Shown here one piece after another: positions 25,223 through 33,951 of a stretch of 43,316 nucleotides of DNA. Under the pieces are notes generated by a model. The model did no database searches, was not told the origin of the DNA, and saw nothing but the letters and a program-made list of their open reading frames with translations. The number at the start of each line of letters is the position of its first letter. Within the stretch, counting starts at the first letter, position 1. Source of the DNA: an uncultured beta proteobacterium (GTDB lineage: Bacteria > Pseudomonadota > Gammaproteobacteria > Burkholderiales > Burkholderiaceae_C). The position numbers and the translations under genes are program-made. Location of the stretch: assembly GCA_903930255.1 (NCBI GenBank), contig CAIYYA010000293.1:1-43316 (forward strand), written 5' to 3'.

Positions 25223-25432
25223 TCAGACCAGGGCGGTCTTGTAATACTGCATGACATGCTCGCTCAACGCATAGCCACCACCCTTTGCAGGCTTGGCGCG
25301 AGGTTCAATGGCAGGTGTCTGAAGCACAGTTGAGCGCAGCGGCAGCGCACTCACGGCCACAGCCAACGCACCGGCGCTGCCGGCTCCGGCAAACAAGGTA
25401 CGACGTGACAAGCGGGACAACGATGAGGACAT
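25223..25432 (-). CDS. Short Tat-signal protein of the formate dehydrogenase region
   Basis: 69 residues. The N terminus is a twin-arginine signal (LSRLSRRTLFAGAGSAGALA), followed by about 35 residues ending GGGYALSEHVMQYYKTALV. It fits the small 'formate dehydrogenase region TAT target' family that regularly precedes fdhA in such operons. The function is unknown; it may be a small periplasmic subunit or help Tat targeting. It lies 48 nt upstream of fdhA and has a GGAG site before the ATG. Confidence 0.85.
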   Translation of the reverse strand: MSSSLSRLSRRTLFAGAGSAGALAVAVSALPLRSTVLQTPAIEPRAKPAKGGGYALSEHVMQYYKTALV

Positions 25433-25536
25433 GAACAGTCTCCTAAAAATAATTCACTTATGCAAGCAGACGCATAGGGTAACAGCTGCGAATTTACCTG
25501 CAAATTGAAGCAAGAACAGGCGGGGAAACCCGAATA
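25433..25536 (-). other. 104-nt gap inside the formate dehydrogenase run
   Basis: This is the longest gap in the operon. It holds no gene. AATTT-N6-AAATT is a short inverted repeat near 25490. A separate promoter for the structural genes could lie here, but no clear -35/-10 pair or FNR site is visible. Confidence 0.4.
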
Positions 25537-26160
25537 TCAACGCATCAAATCAAACCCCTGTGCTTCAACCGACATAAATGCTTGCGTTAAAACAGCCACA
25601 CCCGCATAAAAACGAGCCTTGGGATGCTGCTGCAAAGTTTCACACATCAAAAAAATCCACGGCTGCACATGCGCTGCAAAAAACGCTTGCTGGCGCGTCA
25701 AGTTAGCCACAGCAACGTCATCACCCGCAATCAGGTAACGCATCACTTCAAACAAATAGGCCACATGGTCTTCGGTTTCTGACATGGCCTGATCACGCCC
25801 CAAGCCCAGGCTATTCAGCTCGGTGCGCAAACGCGCCAACGGCTTTTCGTTCAAAAAACCACTCAGATAATGCGAGCCATACAAATAGACCTCTGGTTTA
25901 CCCACGCCGCCAAACAGCGCGTCGAACTCGGCAGCAATTACCTCATCGCTCAGGCTGCGCGCCAGCCCAACCAGGTTGCGCCAAGGCTCTTCCAGAAAAC
26001 TTCCTGGCGTCGGTGCCTGGGTCGCAGAAAGACGCAAATCTGCTAGTAATTCAGGAGCTGGCGACGCATAGTACACCTGCGCCAGAAGGCCATAAAGCTC
26101 TGCACGTGCGGTTTCTTCATCAAGCGCGCTGCTGCGCACGGTCTCAGGCATTGGAATCAT
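25537..26160 (-). CDS. TorD/DmsD-type chaperone for formate dehydrogenase
   Basis: 207 residues from the ATG at 26160; a TTG 6 nt earlier overlaps the previous stop and is less likely. The protein is all-helical, with TorD-family hallmarks: AELYGLLAQVYYASP, EFDALFGGVGKPEVYLYGSH, ETEDHVAYLFEVMRYL and FFAAHVQPWIFLMCETL. Such chaperones bind the Tat signal of molybdoenzymes and hold them until the cofactor is inserted. FdhA is the obvious client, two genes downstream. It directly follows the poly-ferredoxin gene. Confidence 0.9.
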   Translation of the reverse strand: MIPMPETVRSSALDEETARAELYGLLAQVYYASPAPELLADLRLSATQAPTPGSFLEEPWRNLVGLARSLSDEVIAAEFDALFGGVGKPEVYLYGSHYLSGFLNEKPLARLRTELNSLGLGRDQAMSETEDHVAYLFEVMRYLIAGDDVAVANLTRQQAFFAAHVQPWIFLMCETLQQHPKARFYAGVAVLTQAFMSVEAQGFDLMR

Positions 26161-26162
26161 GG

Positions 26163-28277
26163 TCAAAGCTCGCTGATTTTGGTTTCGTTGGTTGCAGAAT
26201 ACAAATCAATCACACGGCAATCAGCGCACATTTTCAGTCGCTCCAGCGCTGCGCCTTGAAACATGCTGTGGCCACTGAGCTTGCCCAGCATGGCTTCAAT
26301 ACCCTTCAGCGTGCCAAAGGGTTTGGCACAACGTACACAGGCATAGGGTTGCATTTCATTGAGCAGAACGGGCTCTTTACGCTGTGGCAACAAATTCAAT
26401 CGTGGCAACAACGACAATGCTTTTTCTGGACAGGTTTTCACACACAGGCCGCATTGCACACAGTTTTTCTCAATGAATTTGAGTTGTGGCGCTTGCGCGT
26501 TGTCCTGCAGCGCCCCAGCCGGACAAGCGTTAACACAACTCAAGCAGAGCGTACAGGTGTCTTTATTGATGGCCAAACCACCCAAGGGCGAAACCGCAGC
26601 CGGCAAGGCAATGGCACTGCGTTCGTTAGGCGTCAACGCCCGCGACTGCGCTGCGTGCGCAAGCAAATGATCGAGCGCCAACTCCAGTGTCACGCGCTTA
26701 TCTTGCTGCACGACAAAACTGGCAGTTGGGCTAACACCTTGAGCGGGCGCTGCCAGCAAATCCTGATCTAGCGACGCAAGATCGCGCGCATCGCGCACCT
26801 GCAGCACACGAAAATGCTCGCCCGCATAACCCAAGCCAGTCAGCACAGCCTGAGCCACTGCCATCTGGTCAAGCACGGCTTGGCGGTATTGGGGTGCTTC
26901 CTCTTGACTCATCAATACCCACACCTGGCATGCGCCATAGGCTACTGCGCTAAGCCACAACTCCAAACCAACGCTGGAGGTGTGCCACAGCGCCAATGGC
27001 AAAACCCGCGCCGGCAAACCATGTGTGCCGTATTTTTGACGTTTTTCAAGCTGGGCCGCTCGCCCCAGGTCGTCCAGTAATCGAGCCCCTGCAGCCTGGC
27101 TGTGCAGCAAAATGGCGGCATTCTTGCCGCCATTGCGTGCATAAGTTGCCAACAGCGTTTTTAGACGCACACCTTGCTCGCTGGCGCGTGGGTAGGCAAA
27201 ACTCATGGCTCCACTCGGGCAAACCGTGCTACAAGTGCCGCAGCCCACACACAGATTCGGGTTGACTTTGATTTGCTGACGTTTGTGCTCGCTGCTAATG
27301 GCAGAGGCCGAACACACATCGATGCACGCGCTACAGCCAATTTTGTCGTTGCGACTGTGTGCACACAGTTTTTGCCGATAGTTAAAAAACTTGGGTTTTT
27401 CAAATTCACCCACCAGCTCGCGCAACTGCAACAACGGTTTTAGCTCACGCCCATTCCAATGCAAATAGCCCTGCGGCGGTGCGTGCTGGGTAAATGCCGG
27501 GGCAGCACGCAAATCCAGAATCAAGTCGAAGCTCTCGCTGCGCAGTTCAGCACTGCGCTCAAAGTCAATTGCACCAGCCACTTGACACAACTTGACACAT
27601 TGACGACTCTTGTCACAGGCGCTCAGGTCTATCTGGTAATCCAGCCCGATGGCATCTGACGCACAAGCACTCAAGCAGGCGTTGCAGCGCGTGCATAAAT
27701 CAAGGTCAATCGGGTTAACCGGCAACCACTGCAATTCAAACGCACCCAAATAACCGGTCAAGCGTTGAATTTGGCCACCCAACACCGGATAACGCCGTTC
27801 TTGCGGCACATCCAATGACCCTGCTCCCTGGGTGAAAAGTGTGATGTCCAGCGCATCACCCAGCAGCTCGGCTGCGGCTTGCGCTGCACCGAGTTCCCCC
27901 ACAATGAGCAGGCGTCCAGCACTTTTGTAAGTCACGGTCGCCACGGGTTCAGGCTCAGGTAAATGCGCCAACGCCAACAAAGCTGCGATTTTGGGAGTGG
28001 CCTGGGCTGCATCACGGCTCCAACCCGCTCTTTCACGAATATTTACAAAGCGCACAGGAGAACTGACCTTGTTTTGTTCGGCCAGCTCGGCAAACAAGCG
28101 TGATTCCTGCGTGCAAGCCACCAGCACATCGTCACCGGTGCCAAGTGCCTGCACAAAATGACCAGCCTGACGACGGCACAAACTGCTGTGCAGTGTCAGC
28201 TTTTCATTCAGTGCTGCGCCCAGGCTCGATACCGACAGGGGCATGGTCTGGTTGCAGTCGCAAATCAATGTGGTCAT
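26163..28277 (-). CDS. Large poly-ferredoxin (five to six Fe-S motifs) of the formate dehydrogenase operon
   Basis: 704 residues, cytoplasmic, with no signal. Cys groups: CTRCNACLSACAS (195-205), an irregular CDKSRQCVKLC (221-231), CAHSRNDKIGCSACIDVC (305-322), CVGCGTCSTVCPSGA (343-357), CTLCLSCVNACPAGA (575-589) and CVQCGLCVKTCPEKA (606-620). A CVRC and CADC pair near 647 and 684 may bind a metal such as zinc. Residues 385-500 form an alpha/beta domain (NAAILLHSQAAGARLLDDL, AVAYGACQVWVLM) that resembles MvhD/HdrA-associated domains; that is a guess. It could pass electrons between formate dehydrogenase assembly or activity and a cytoplasmic partner. The ATG at 28277 lies 74 nt inside the DUF3306 gene. 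Confidence 0.88.
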   Translation of the reverse strand: MTTLICDCNQTMPLSVSSLGAALNEKLTLHSSLCRRQAGHFVQALGTGDDVLVACTQESRLFAELAEQNKVSSPVRFVNIRERAGWSRDAAQATPKIAALLALAHLPEPEPVATVTYKSAGRLLIVGELGAAQAAAELLGDALDITLFTQGAGSLDVPQERRYPVLGGQIQRLTGYLGAFELQWLPVNPIDLDLCTRCNACLSACASDAIGLDYQIDLSACDKSRQCVKLCQVAGAIDFERSAELRSESFDLILDLRAAPAFTQHAPPQGYLHWNGRELKPLLQLRELVGEFEKPKFFNYRQKLCAHSRNDKIGCSACIDVCSASAISSEHKRQQIKVNPNLCVGCGTCSTVCPSGAMSFAYPRASEQGVRLKTLLATYARNGGKNAAILLHSQAAGARLLDDLGRAAQLEKRQKYGTHGLPARVLPLALWHTSSVGLELWLSAVAYGACQVWVLMSQEEAPQYRQAVLDQMAVAQAVLTGLGYAGEHFRVLQVRDARDLASLDQDLLAAPAQGVSPTASFVVQQDKRVTLELALDHLLAHAAQSRALTPNERSAIALPAAVSPLGGLAINKDTCTLCLSCVNACPAGALQDNAQAPQLKFIEKNCVQCGLCVKTCPEKALSLLPRLNLLPQRKEPVLLNEMQPYACVRCAKPFGTLKGIEAMLGKLSGHSMFQGAALERLKMCADCRVIDLYSATNETKISEL

Positions 28278-28767
28278 GGTGGTTTTCGGGTGATGCCGCT
28301 GCCAATTGCGCAGGCAGGCTTACATTGGAATGGGGAAGATTGGGCGCATGCTGATCGGCGCTTGCGTCGGGTTCGTCAATCAAATTGAGAAACTGCGCAC
28401 TCACCATTTTTTGCAGCATGGCCAATGGCAAAGGACTGGCTTGGCTGTAATCGTCAATATAAATATCAAGTCCGTCCATCACGTTGTAGTGCGGGTCGGT
28501 GAAAAGCTTTTTCATGGCTGCATTGCGCACATCTGGCGACACATCGCGCCCGACAAAACGCGCAAAACTAGATTCCTGGGTAAGCGCGCCTACATCGTCC
28601 AGCGTGGGTGTTGGCTGCGGTGTTTCCGTGGCCGAGGCCTGAGCCACTAAGGATGTAGCCGGCATAGCAGCAGGTGCAGACACTGGCGCTTGGGGTTCGT
28701 GCACTGTATGCCCAGCACGCACCGACTGCTTGCGCTGTGACCAGCGTCCCAAAAAGCCGTCAGCCAT
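28204..28767 (-). CDS. DUF3306 family protein, formate dehydrogenase associated
   Basis: 187 residues from the ATG at 28767; a longer frame starts inside the DUF3305 gene. The N terminus MADGFLGRWSQRKQSVRAG and the central FARFVGRDVSPDVRNAAMKK then LFTDPHYNVMDGLDIYIDDY match DUF3306, which travels with DUF3305 next to molybdenum formate dehydrogenases. An Ala/Pro/Thr-rich linker (about 30-75) separates the two conserved parts. It is soluble and of unknown role. It overlaps DUF3305 by 8 nt and the ferredoxin gene by 74 nt. Confidence 0.88.
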   Translation of the reverse strand: MADGFLGRWSQRKQSVRAGHTVHEPQAPVSAPAAMPATSLVAQASATETPQPTPTLDDVGALTQESSFARFVGRDVSPDVRNAAMKKLFTDPHYNVMDGLDIYIDDYSQASPLPLAMLQKMVSAQFLNLIDEPDASADQHAPNLPHSNVSLPAQLAAASPENHHDHIDLRLQPDHAPVGIEPGRSTE

Positions 28768-29329
28768 GTGCACCACCTTGGGGTGAGCCAAACTTTTTCT
28801 CGGTGCTGATCGATGCCGGGTTGCCAAAACGATCACTCAATGAACGAAAGCTTTCCGGCCGCTTGCGCCGCTTGGGCTCCACCACGTAATGCTCAGCCGT
28901 GAATGCGTTGAGCCATTGCAGCACCTCAGCGGGTGCCCTCACCTGCTCCACCGTTTCCTGGGCATCGAGCCAGCGACCGGCTTCGTTATAACTCAGGGTA
29001 ACAATCACCGGCTTTGCAATCGGCTCTTCAGCCACACTGGGCTCCTCTTCCATGCGCCATAAGACAAACCAACAGGGCTCGTCGGTACTGCCATTGAGGT
29101 AATAACCTTCAGCTTCATCGGTGAATAATTCAACGCGCAAGCCCCCGTGCAGCCAGCGCTGCCCGCTCTCATTTTGATATAACAAACGAGGTTTGTCGCC
29201 AAATTCAGCTTCGTTTTGCACCACATCTGCGAGCTGCCAACGCCAAGGCTGCCAATAGCTAGACGAGCCAGTGTTGGCCATGCGTTGCATAACCACAGCG
29301 ACTTCAATGGAGGGGTGAGTGTTCAACAT
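28760..29329 (-). CDS. DUF3305 family protein, formate dehydrogenase associated
   Basis: 189 residues. The N-terminal 130 residues carry the DUF3305 pattern: VAVVMQRMANTGSSSYWQPW, RWQLADVV, LHGGLRVELFTDEAEGYYLN and PCWFVLWRMEEE. The C-terminal tail, RRKRPESFRSLSDRFGNPAS, is basic and polar and extends past the core. The function is unknown; the family is found with DUF3306 in formate dehydrogenase operons, pointing to biogenesis of that enzyme. The ATG lies 7 nt before the end of the diguanylate cyclase frame, with a weak ribosome site, so translation is probably coupled. Confidence 0.88.
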   Translation of the reverse strand: MLNTHPSIEVAVVMQRMANTGSSSYWQPWRWQLADVVQNEAEFGDKPRLLYQNESGQRWLHGGLRVELFTDEAEGYYLNGSTDEPCWFVLWRMEEEPSVAEEPIAKPVIVTLSYNEAGRWLDAQETVEQVRAPAEVLQWLNAFTAEHYVVEPKRRKRPESFRSLSDRFGNPASISTEKKFGSPQGGAHG

Positions 29330-31206
29330 GCGGATGGTGACTGTAATGGATTCGTGCTTTCAAAACCAAACAGTTGATAGCGATTTTTGCCAGCCTGCTT
29401 AGCCTGGTACATGGCCTGATCGGCTTGGTGCATCAGTTCGTCCCTATCGATGTCAAGGTCTTTAGAATAAAAAGACACCCCCAAGCTGGCAGAAACATGC
29501 AAATCAAGACCCGCAAACTCAACTTTTTGCGCAGCCGCGTCGAGCAGGCGTTTGAGTAAAGGCACGCAGTCCAATTCGTGGGGCAAATCGACCAGCAGCG
29601 CAACAAATTCATCACCACCCTGACGAGCCAAAGTATCGCCATCACGCAAAGCCTGTTTCATGCGGTTGGCTACCGTGATCAGCAAATGATCTCCGGCATC
29701 ATGGCCATGCTTATCGTTAATGGCTTTGAAACCATCCAGATCAATAAAAACAAGCGCCAGCTTTTGCTCGCGCCGCTGTGCTTGTGCCATGGCTTGTCTC
29801 AAACGATCAGCAAGCAACATCCGGTTCGGCAAATTGGTGAGTGCATCGTAACGAGCGATATGCTCCAACTCATGCTGGTATTCCTTGATCGAAGTGATGT
29901 TGCTAAACACCGCCACAAACTGCTGCACCTTGCCTTGCGAGTCGCAGACAGCGCTGATGGTCAGCAACTCAGCAAAAACACCACCATCTTTGCGCCGATT
30001 CCAGACTTCTCCACTCCAGTGCCCTCTTTCTCCAAGTTCTGCCCACATAGCAGCGTAATAGGCTTTGTCATGTCGCCCGGATGCCAAGATGCGTGGATTC
30101 TTGCCCAAAACCTCTTCGCGGCTATAACCAGTGATGCGAGTGAAAGCGTCGTTCACGTCCAGCATGGCGCCATCGGCATCTGCAATGATGATGCCCTCGC
30201 GCGTGTTGGTAAAAACACACGCGGCATTGATGCGCTGCAAGCGTTCAGATTCAGCGCGCTGCGCCCGCAGTAGCAACTGGCGCCGAAAAACCGCAACCGA
30301 AAGCACACAAATTGCCAGCAAAGTTGGCAGTACAGCTCCCAAAATAAATTTGACTTCAGTCATCCACCTTTGCAACGCAAGCTCACGCTGCAGATGCGTA
30401 ACCACCATCAAGGGGTAAAGTGAAGACACCCGAAAAGCCGAAAGGGACGGCCCAAGCTGGCTATGCTCAAACGCAAACTCGCCAAACTCCAGTTCGGCTG
30501 CACCCTGCACCTGCTTGCTGTAAGTTGTCTTGGTGCCAACATCCATTACCGAGCTCATCAGGCGTACACCATCGAGTCGCAGAACATCAACGCTGCCAGC
30601 TTCCTCACCTAACTGCTTGCTCATGTGATTGAGAAAATAGTCAGGATTCAGCGCAATCAACAAAGTCAGCCGACTATTGGCATCGAGTTTTTGAGCGACA
30701 GGCACAAAACTACTGATGCTTTCCGAAAGCAAAGTGCTGCCAGGTAAATTGCCCTGCGCAAAATCGCGACCCAGCCAGGGTGTGCCTACTCGCAAAACCT
30801 TGGCAGCGGCTTGTGCGGGCGGGAAATAGTCGTGCGTAGCGATCGTCAAACCGATATTGGCGTGATTTGAGCTCGCAACAATTTGCCCCGCTTCATTCAG
30901 CAACGACAGTGAGCGCACCTGCGGTGACGTGCGCAAGATTGCGTCCAAACTGCCCTCCAACTGAGAGTTTTGCTGACCCAAATAGCCCTCGGGCACAGCA
31001 TGTTCCACCGCCAGACTTGTGGCATTCAGGGTTTGCGTCAAAAAAGTTTCAAAACTACGCGCCATCAACGCTGACTTTTGAAAACTGCTGCTGATGGCAT
31101 CAACCCGCAACAACCAAAGCGTATAAGTGGTCATGCCAACCACTGCGCAGACAAACGCGCTCAACGCAAGCAAAAATACCAGCCAGAGACGAGCTTCACG
31201 CGTCAT
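29323..31206 (-). CDS. Membrane diguanylate cyclase: periplasmic sensor, PAS, GGDEF
   Basis: 627 residues. TM1 (about 8-33) and TM2 (about 284-308) bracket a 250-residue periplasmic domain of the Cache type (VRSLSLLNEAGQIVASSNHA, DYFPPAQAAAKVLRVGTPWL). A PAS domain follows (325-445), then GGDEF (about 446-615) with intact active site RQGGDEF (530-534). The product-inhibition I-site, RDGD (521-524), sits exactly five residues upstream. The protein therefore should make c-di-GMP from GTP and be feedback-controlled. No EAL domain is present. The 3' end overlaps DUF3305 by 7 nt, tying it to the formate dehydrogenase run. The gene starts 51 nt after mrp on the same strand. Confidence 0.94.
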   Translation of the reverse strand: MTREARLWLVFLLALSAFVCAVVGMTTYTLWLLRVDAISSSFQKSALMARSFETFLTQTLNATSLAVEHAVPEGYLGQQNSQLEGSLDAILRTSPQVRSLSLLNEAGQIVASSNHANIGLTIATHDYFPPAQAAAKVLRVGTPWLGRDFAQGNLPGSTLLSESISSFVPVAQKLDANSRLTLLIALNPDYFLNHMSKQLGEEAGSVDVLRLDGVRLMSSVMDVGTKTTYSKQVQGAAELEFGEFAFEHSQLGPSLSAFRVSSLYPLMVVTHLQRELALQRWMTEVKFILGAVLPTLLAICVLSVAVFRRQLLLRAQRAESERLQRINAACVFTNTREGIIIADADGAMLDVNDAFTRITGYSREEVLGKNPRILASGRHDKAYYAAMWAELGERGHWSGEVWNRRKDGGVFAELLTISAVCDSQGKVQQFVAVFSNITSIKEYQHELEHIARYDALTNLPNRMLLADRLRQAMAQAQRREQKLALVFIDLDGFKAINDKHGHDAGDHLLITVANRMKQALRDGDTLARQGGDEFVALLVDLPHELDCVPLLKRLLDAAAQKVEFAGLDLHVSASLGVSFYSKDLDIDRDELMHQADQAMYQAKQAGKNRYQLFGFESTNPLQSPSAC

Positions 31207-31256
31207 CAGCGTTACCTCAATTGCCGCACCGCTTGAACATGCCAGCTGCGCCTTTA

Positions 31257-32348
31257 TCAGGTGTCTTTAGAGATTTTGATGCTCGGAAATTTGCTCGAGA
31301 AATCTTTATTTTTGGCGGCAATTGCCAGCGCCACCTTGCGTGCCACTGCCTTATAGAGGCCGGCCACTTCGCTGTCGGGGTCTGAGACCACGGTGGGTTT
31401 GCCGCTGTCGGCCTGCTGGCGGATTTGCATCGCCAAAGGCAAGGCACCAAGGTAATCCATGCTGTATTCGGCAGCCATTTTTTTGCCACCGTCAGCACCA
31501 AAAATGTGCTCAACATGACCACAGTTGCTGCACACGTGCACCGCCATGTTTTCCACAATTCCCAAAATCGGCACACCGACCTTTTCAAACATCTTGATGC
31601 CTTTTTTGGCGTCGAGCAGGGCGATGTCTTGCGGCGTGGTGACCACCACCGCACCAGTCATGGGCACACGTTGGCTCAGGGTCAGCTGAATATCACCCGT
31701 GCCCGGTGGCATATCGACAATCAGGTAGTCCAGGTCTTTCCAATTGGTCTGGCGCAGCAGTTGCTCAAGCGCCTGCGTAGCCATGGGACCGCGCCAAATC
31801 ATGGCTTCGTCTTGCGCCACCAAAAAACCAATCGACATGACCTGCACGCCATAGTTTTCCATTGGCTCCATGGTTTGCCCGTCTTCGCTTTCGGGGCGAC
31901 CGTCAATGCCCATCATCATGGGAATGCTCGGGCCATAGATGTCGGCATCAAGCAAGCCCACACTGGCACCTTCAGCGGCCAGAGCCAGAGCCAGATTCAC
32001 CGCCGTGGTGCTCTTGCCAACGCCACCCTTGCCAGATGCCACTGCAACAATGTTTTTCACCTTGGGCAGCAAAGCCACGCCGCGCTGCACAGCGTGCGGC
32101 ACAATTTTCATGCTGATATTCACCGACACATTGGCGACTCCTGCTACGCTTTTTGCTGCAGCAATCAGCTCCTTGCGAAAGCCGGGAATCTGGCTCTTGG
32201 CCGGATACCCCAGTTCCACGTCGAAAGCCACGTCGCCGTCGCTCACAGTTAAATTCTTAATGGCCTTCGAGGTGACAAAATCGCGCCCGGTATTGGGGTC
32301 GATCACTCGTTGAAGGGCTTCTTTCACGCTTTGTTCTGATACGGTCAT
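31257..32348 (-). CDS. mrp: Mrp/ApbC/NBP35-type iron-sulfur cluster carrier ATPase
   Basis: 363 residues from the ATG at 32348 (GGAG site); a frame extending 53 codons upstream lacks family similarity. The N terminus is a MIP18/DUF59-type domain (VKEALQRVIDPNTGRDFVTS). The deviant Walker A is VASGKGGVGKSTTAVNLALA, with LLDADIYGPSIPMMMG and DMPPGTGDIQLTLSQRVP following. The CxxC cluster ligands are in VCSNCGHVEHIFG. It binds and hands on [4Fe-4S] clusters in the cytoplasm. Its place ahead of the diguanylate cyclase and the Fe-S rich formate dehydrogenase genes on the same strand is suggestive, but it is a widely conserved gene. Confidence 0.95.
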   Translation of the reverse strand: MTVSEQSVKEALQRVIDPNTGRDFVTSKAIKNLTVSDGDVAFDVELGYPAKSQIPGFRKELIAAAKSVAGVANVSVNISMKIVPHAVQRGVALLPKVKNIVAVASGKGGVGKSTTAVNLALALAAEGASVGLLDADIYGPSIPMMMGIDGRPESEDGQTMEPMENYGVQVMSIGFLVAQDEAMIWRGPMATQALEQLLRQTNWKDLDYLIVDMPPGTGDIQLTLSQRVPMTGAVVVTTPQDIALLDAKKGIKMFEKVGVPILGIVENMAVHVCSNCGHVEHIFGADGGKKMAAEYSMDYLGALPLAMQIRQQADSGKPTVVSDPDSEVAGLYKAVARKVALAIAAKNKDFSSKFPSIKISKDT

Positions 32349-32485
32349 GGGATTCTCCGAAAACCCCGAGTCTAGCCAAGCCAGCTTTGACCTTGCAGCA
32401 AAAGGAAAATCAGGGTTTACCCCGAAATGGCATTTATTCAACATTTTGCGCCGCTGGTTGGCTGCAGTCGTGCTGATAATCCGGC

Positions 32486-33787
32486 ATGCTTCAAGACAAA
32501 CTGCCATCTACCCTGCCAGCTGCAAGCGAACGCACTGCCCTGATGCTGACCGGTGGCGGTGCACGGGCGGCTTACCAGGTGGGTGTGCTCGAAGCCATTG
32601 CCGACTTGCGCCAACAATGTCAGGCACAGCACCAAGGCAACCCATTTCCTATCATCGGTGGAACCTCCGCCGGAGCACTTAACGCCGCTGCACTGGCCTG
32701 TGGTGCAGATGACTTTGATAGCACTGTGCGCATGATCGCCAACATTTGGCGCAATTTCCACGCTCATCAGGTCTACCGTGCAGATTCGGTGAGCATGCTG
32801 CGTTCCGGCGCCAAGTGGGTCACCCTGCTGTCTTTGGGCTGGCTGATTGCCAAATGGCGACGCGTTAAACCTAAATCACTGCTCGACAACAGTCCACTGG
32901 CACAGCTACTCAAGCAAATGGTGCCATTGGAGCGCCTGCCAGGGCTCATTCAAGCCGGTCATCTGCAGGCGCTCGCCGTCACGGCATCGAGCTACAGTTC
33001 TGGCGAACACATTACTTTTTTTGAAGGTAACGCGAGTTTGCCAACTTGGGTGCGTTCACAACGCCGAGGCGTGCGCGACAAGATCACCCACGCGCACCTG
33101 TTGGCGTCGAGCGCCATCCCTTTTGTTTTTCCGGCCAAAAATCTTCAACTCGACGGACAAGAAGCTTATTTTGGTGATGGCTCAATGCGCCAATCAGCCC
33201 CGGTGGCTCCGGCAATTCACATGGGAGCCGAAAAAATCTGTGTGATTGGTGCTGGGCGAATGCACGAACCCAAAACACAGGGTGCCTTGCCCAGCCTGGG
33301 CAGCTACCCCACGCTGGCGCAAATTGCTGGCCACGCGCTGTCAAACATATTTCTGGACGCTCTCTCGGTCGATGTCGAACGCATTCGCCGCATCAACCAA
33401 ACGCTGCGTCTGGTGCCACCCGAATTGCGCAGTGCCAGCAACCTGCGCCCGGTGCAATTGCTGCTGATTTCACCGTCAGAGCGCATTGACAGTATTGCTG
33501 CACGGCATATCCACGAACTGCCGGGGGCTGTGCGCACGCTGCTCGGTGGTGTCGGTGTTTCGTCCAAAGCAGACGATATCAAAGGTGCCGCGCTGGCAAG
33601 CTATCTTTTGTTTGAACCGGGCTACACCCGTGAGCTGATGGCGCTTGGCCGCTCAGATGCGATGCGCCAAAGATCCGAAATTTGCGAGTTTTTCAACTGG
33701 AACGACCCAGCAGCCCTGCCACTGGTGGCAATTGCCGAGCCTGAGCCCGGTCTGGATAGGCGCCGCGACCCATTGCGCTTGCGCTAA
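32486..33787 (+). CDS. Patatin-like phospholipase
   Basis: 433 residues. The oxyanion loop is LTGGGARAAYQVGVLEAI, the nucleophile elbow GGTSAGALNAAAL (GxSxG), and the catalytic Asp lies in YFGDGSMRQSAPVAPAIHMG. This is the complete Ser-Asp dyad of bacterial patatins, which hydrolyse phospholipids or lysophospholipids. No signal peptide is seen; a hydrophobic stretch, WVTLLSLGWLIAKW (about residues 111-124), may touch the membrane. The C-terminal third (residues 300-433) is of the type found in proteobacterial homologues of about 400 residues. It is divergent from mrp across 137 nt. The ribosome site is weak. Confidence 0.92.
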   Translation: MLQDKLPSTLPAASERTALMLTGGGARAAYQVGVLEAIADLRQQCQAQHQGNPFPIIGGTSAGALNAAALACGADDFDSTVRMIANIWRNFHAHQVYRADSVSMLRSGAKWVTLLSLGWLIAKWRRVKPKSLLDNSPLAQLLKQMVPLERLPGLIQAGHLQALAVTASSYSSGEHITFFEGNASLPTWVRSQRRGVRDKITHAHLLASSAIPFVFPAKNLQLDGQEAYFGDGSMRQSAPVAPAIHMGAEKICVIGAGRMHEPKTQGALPSLGSYPTLAQIAGHALSNIFLDALSVDVERIRRINQTLRLVPPELRSASNLRPVQLLLISPSERIDSIAARHIHELPGAVRTLLGGVGVSSKADDIKGAALASYLLFEPGYTRELMALGRSDAMRQRSEICEFFNWNDPAALPLVAIAEPEPGLDRRRDPLRLR

Positions 33788-33791
33788 GTAA

Positions 33792-33924
33792 CTATTGATC
33801 CGGCTCAATGATGTATAAAGTTCCGATCGGGCTGAGTCTGCCGATGCCCTTCGACCGTTCGTCAAGCTCACGACCGACCAAGCTCAGGGCGAGAGGTTCA
33901 GACTTTATCGGACCGAAGCAATAA
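33792..33924. repeat. 133-bp dispersed imperfect palindrome, copy 2
   Basis: Same length and orientation as the copy at 9223-9355. Compared with it, the left arm changes TATTAAG to TATAAAG and the right arm CTTAAT to CTTTAT. These are complementary changes that keep the arms paired. It begins 4 nt after the patatin stop and ends 27 nt before the end of the CBS gene, so it separates two convergent genes and may act as a bidirectional terminator. Confidence 0.9.
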
Positions 33925-33951
33925 GCTGCCGGCACATGGCCAGCGAACAAA

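Noticed and set aside
25433..25536. An FNR-type site (TTGAT-N4-ATCAA) for the formate dehydrogenase operon.
   Set aside because: TTGAT occurs but no symmetric partner at the proper spacing was found in this gap or before the diguanylate cyclase gene.
32346..32507. A longer N terminus for Mrp (53 extra codons).
   Set aside because: The extra residues do not resemble the family and the internal ATG at 32348 has a good ribosome site.
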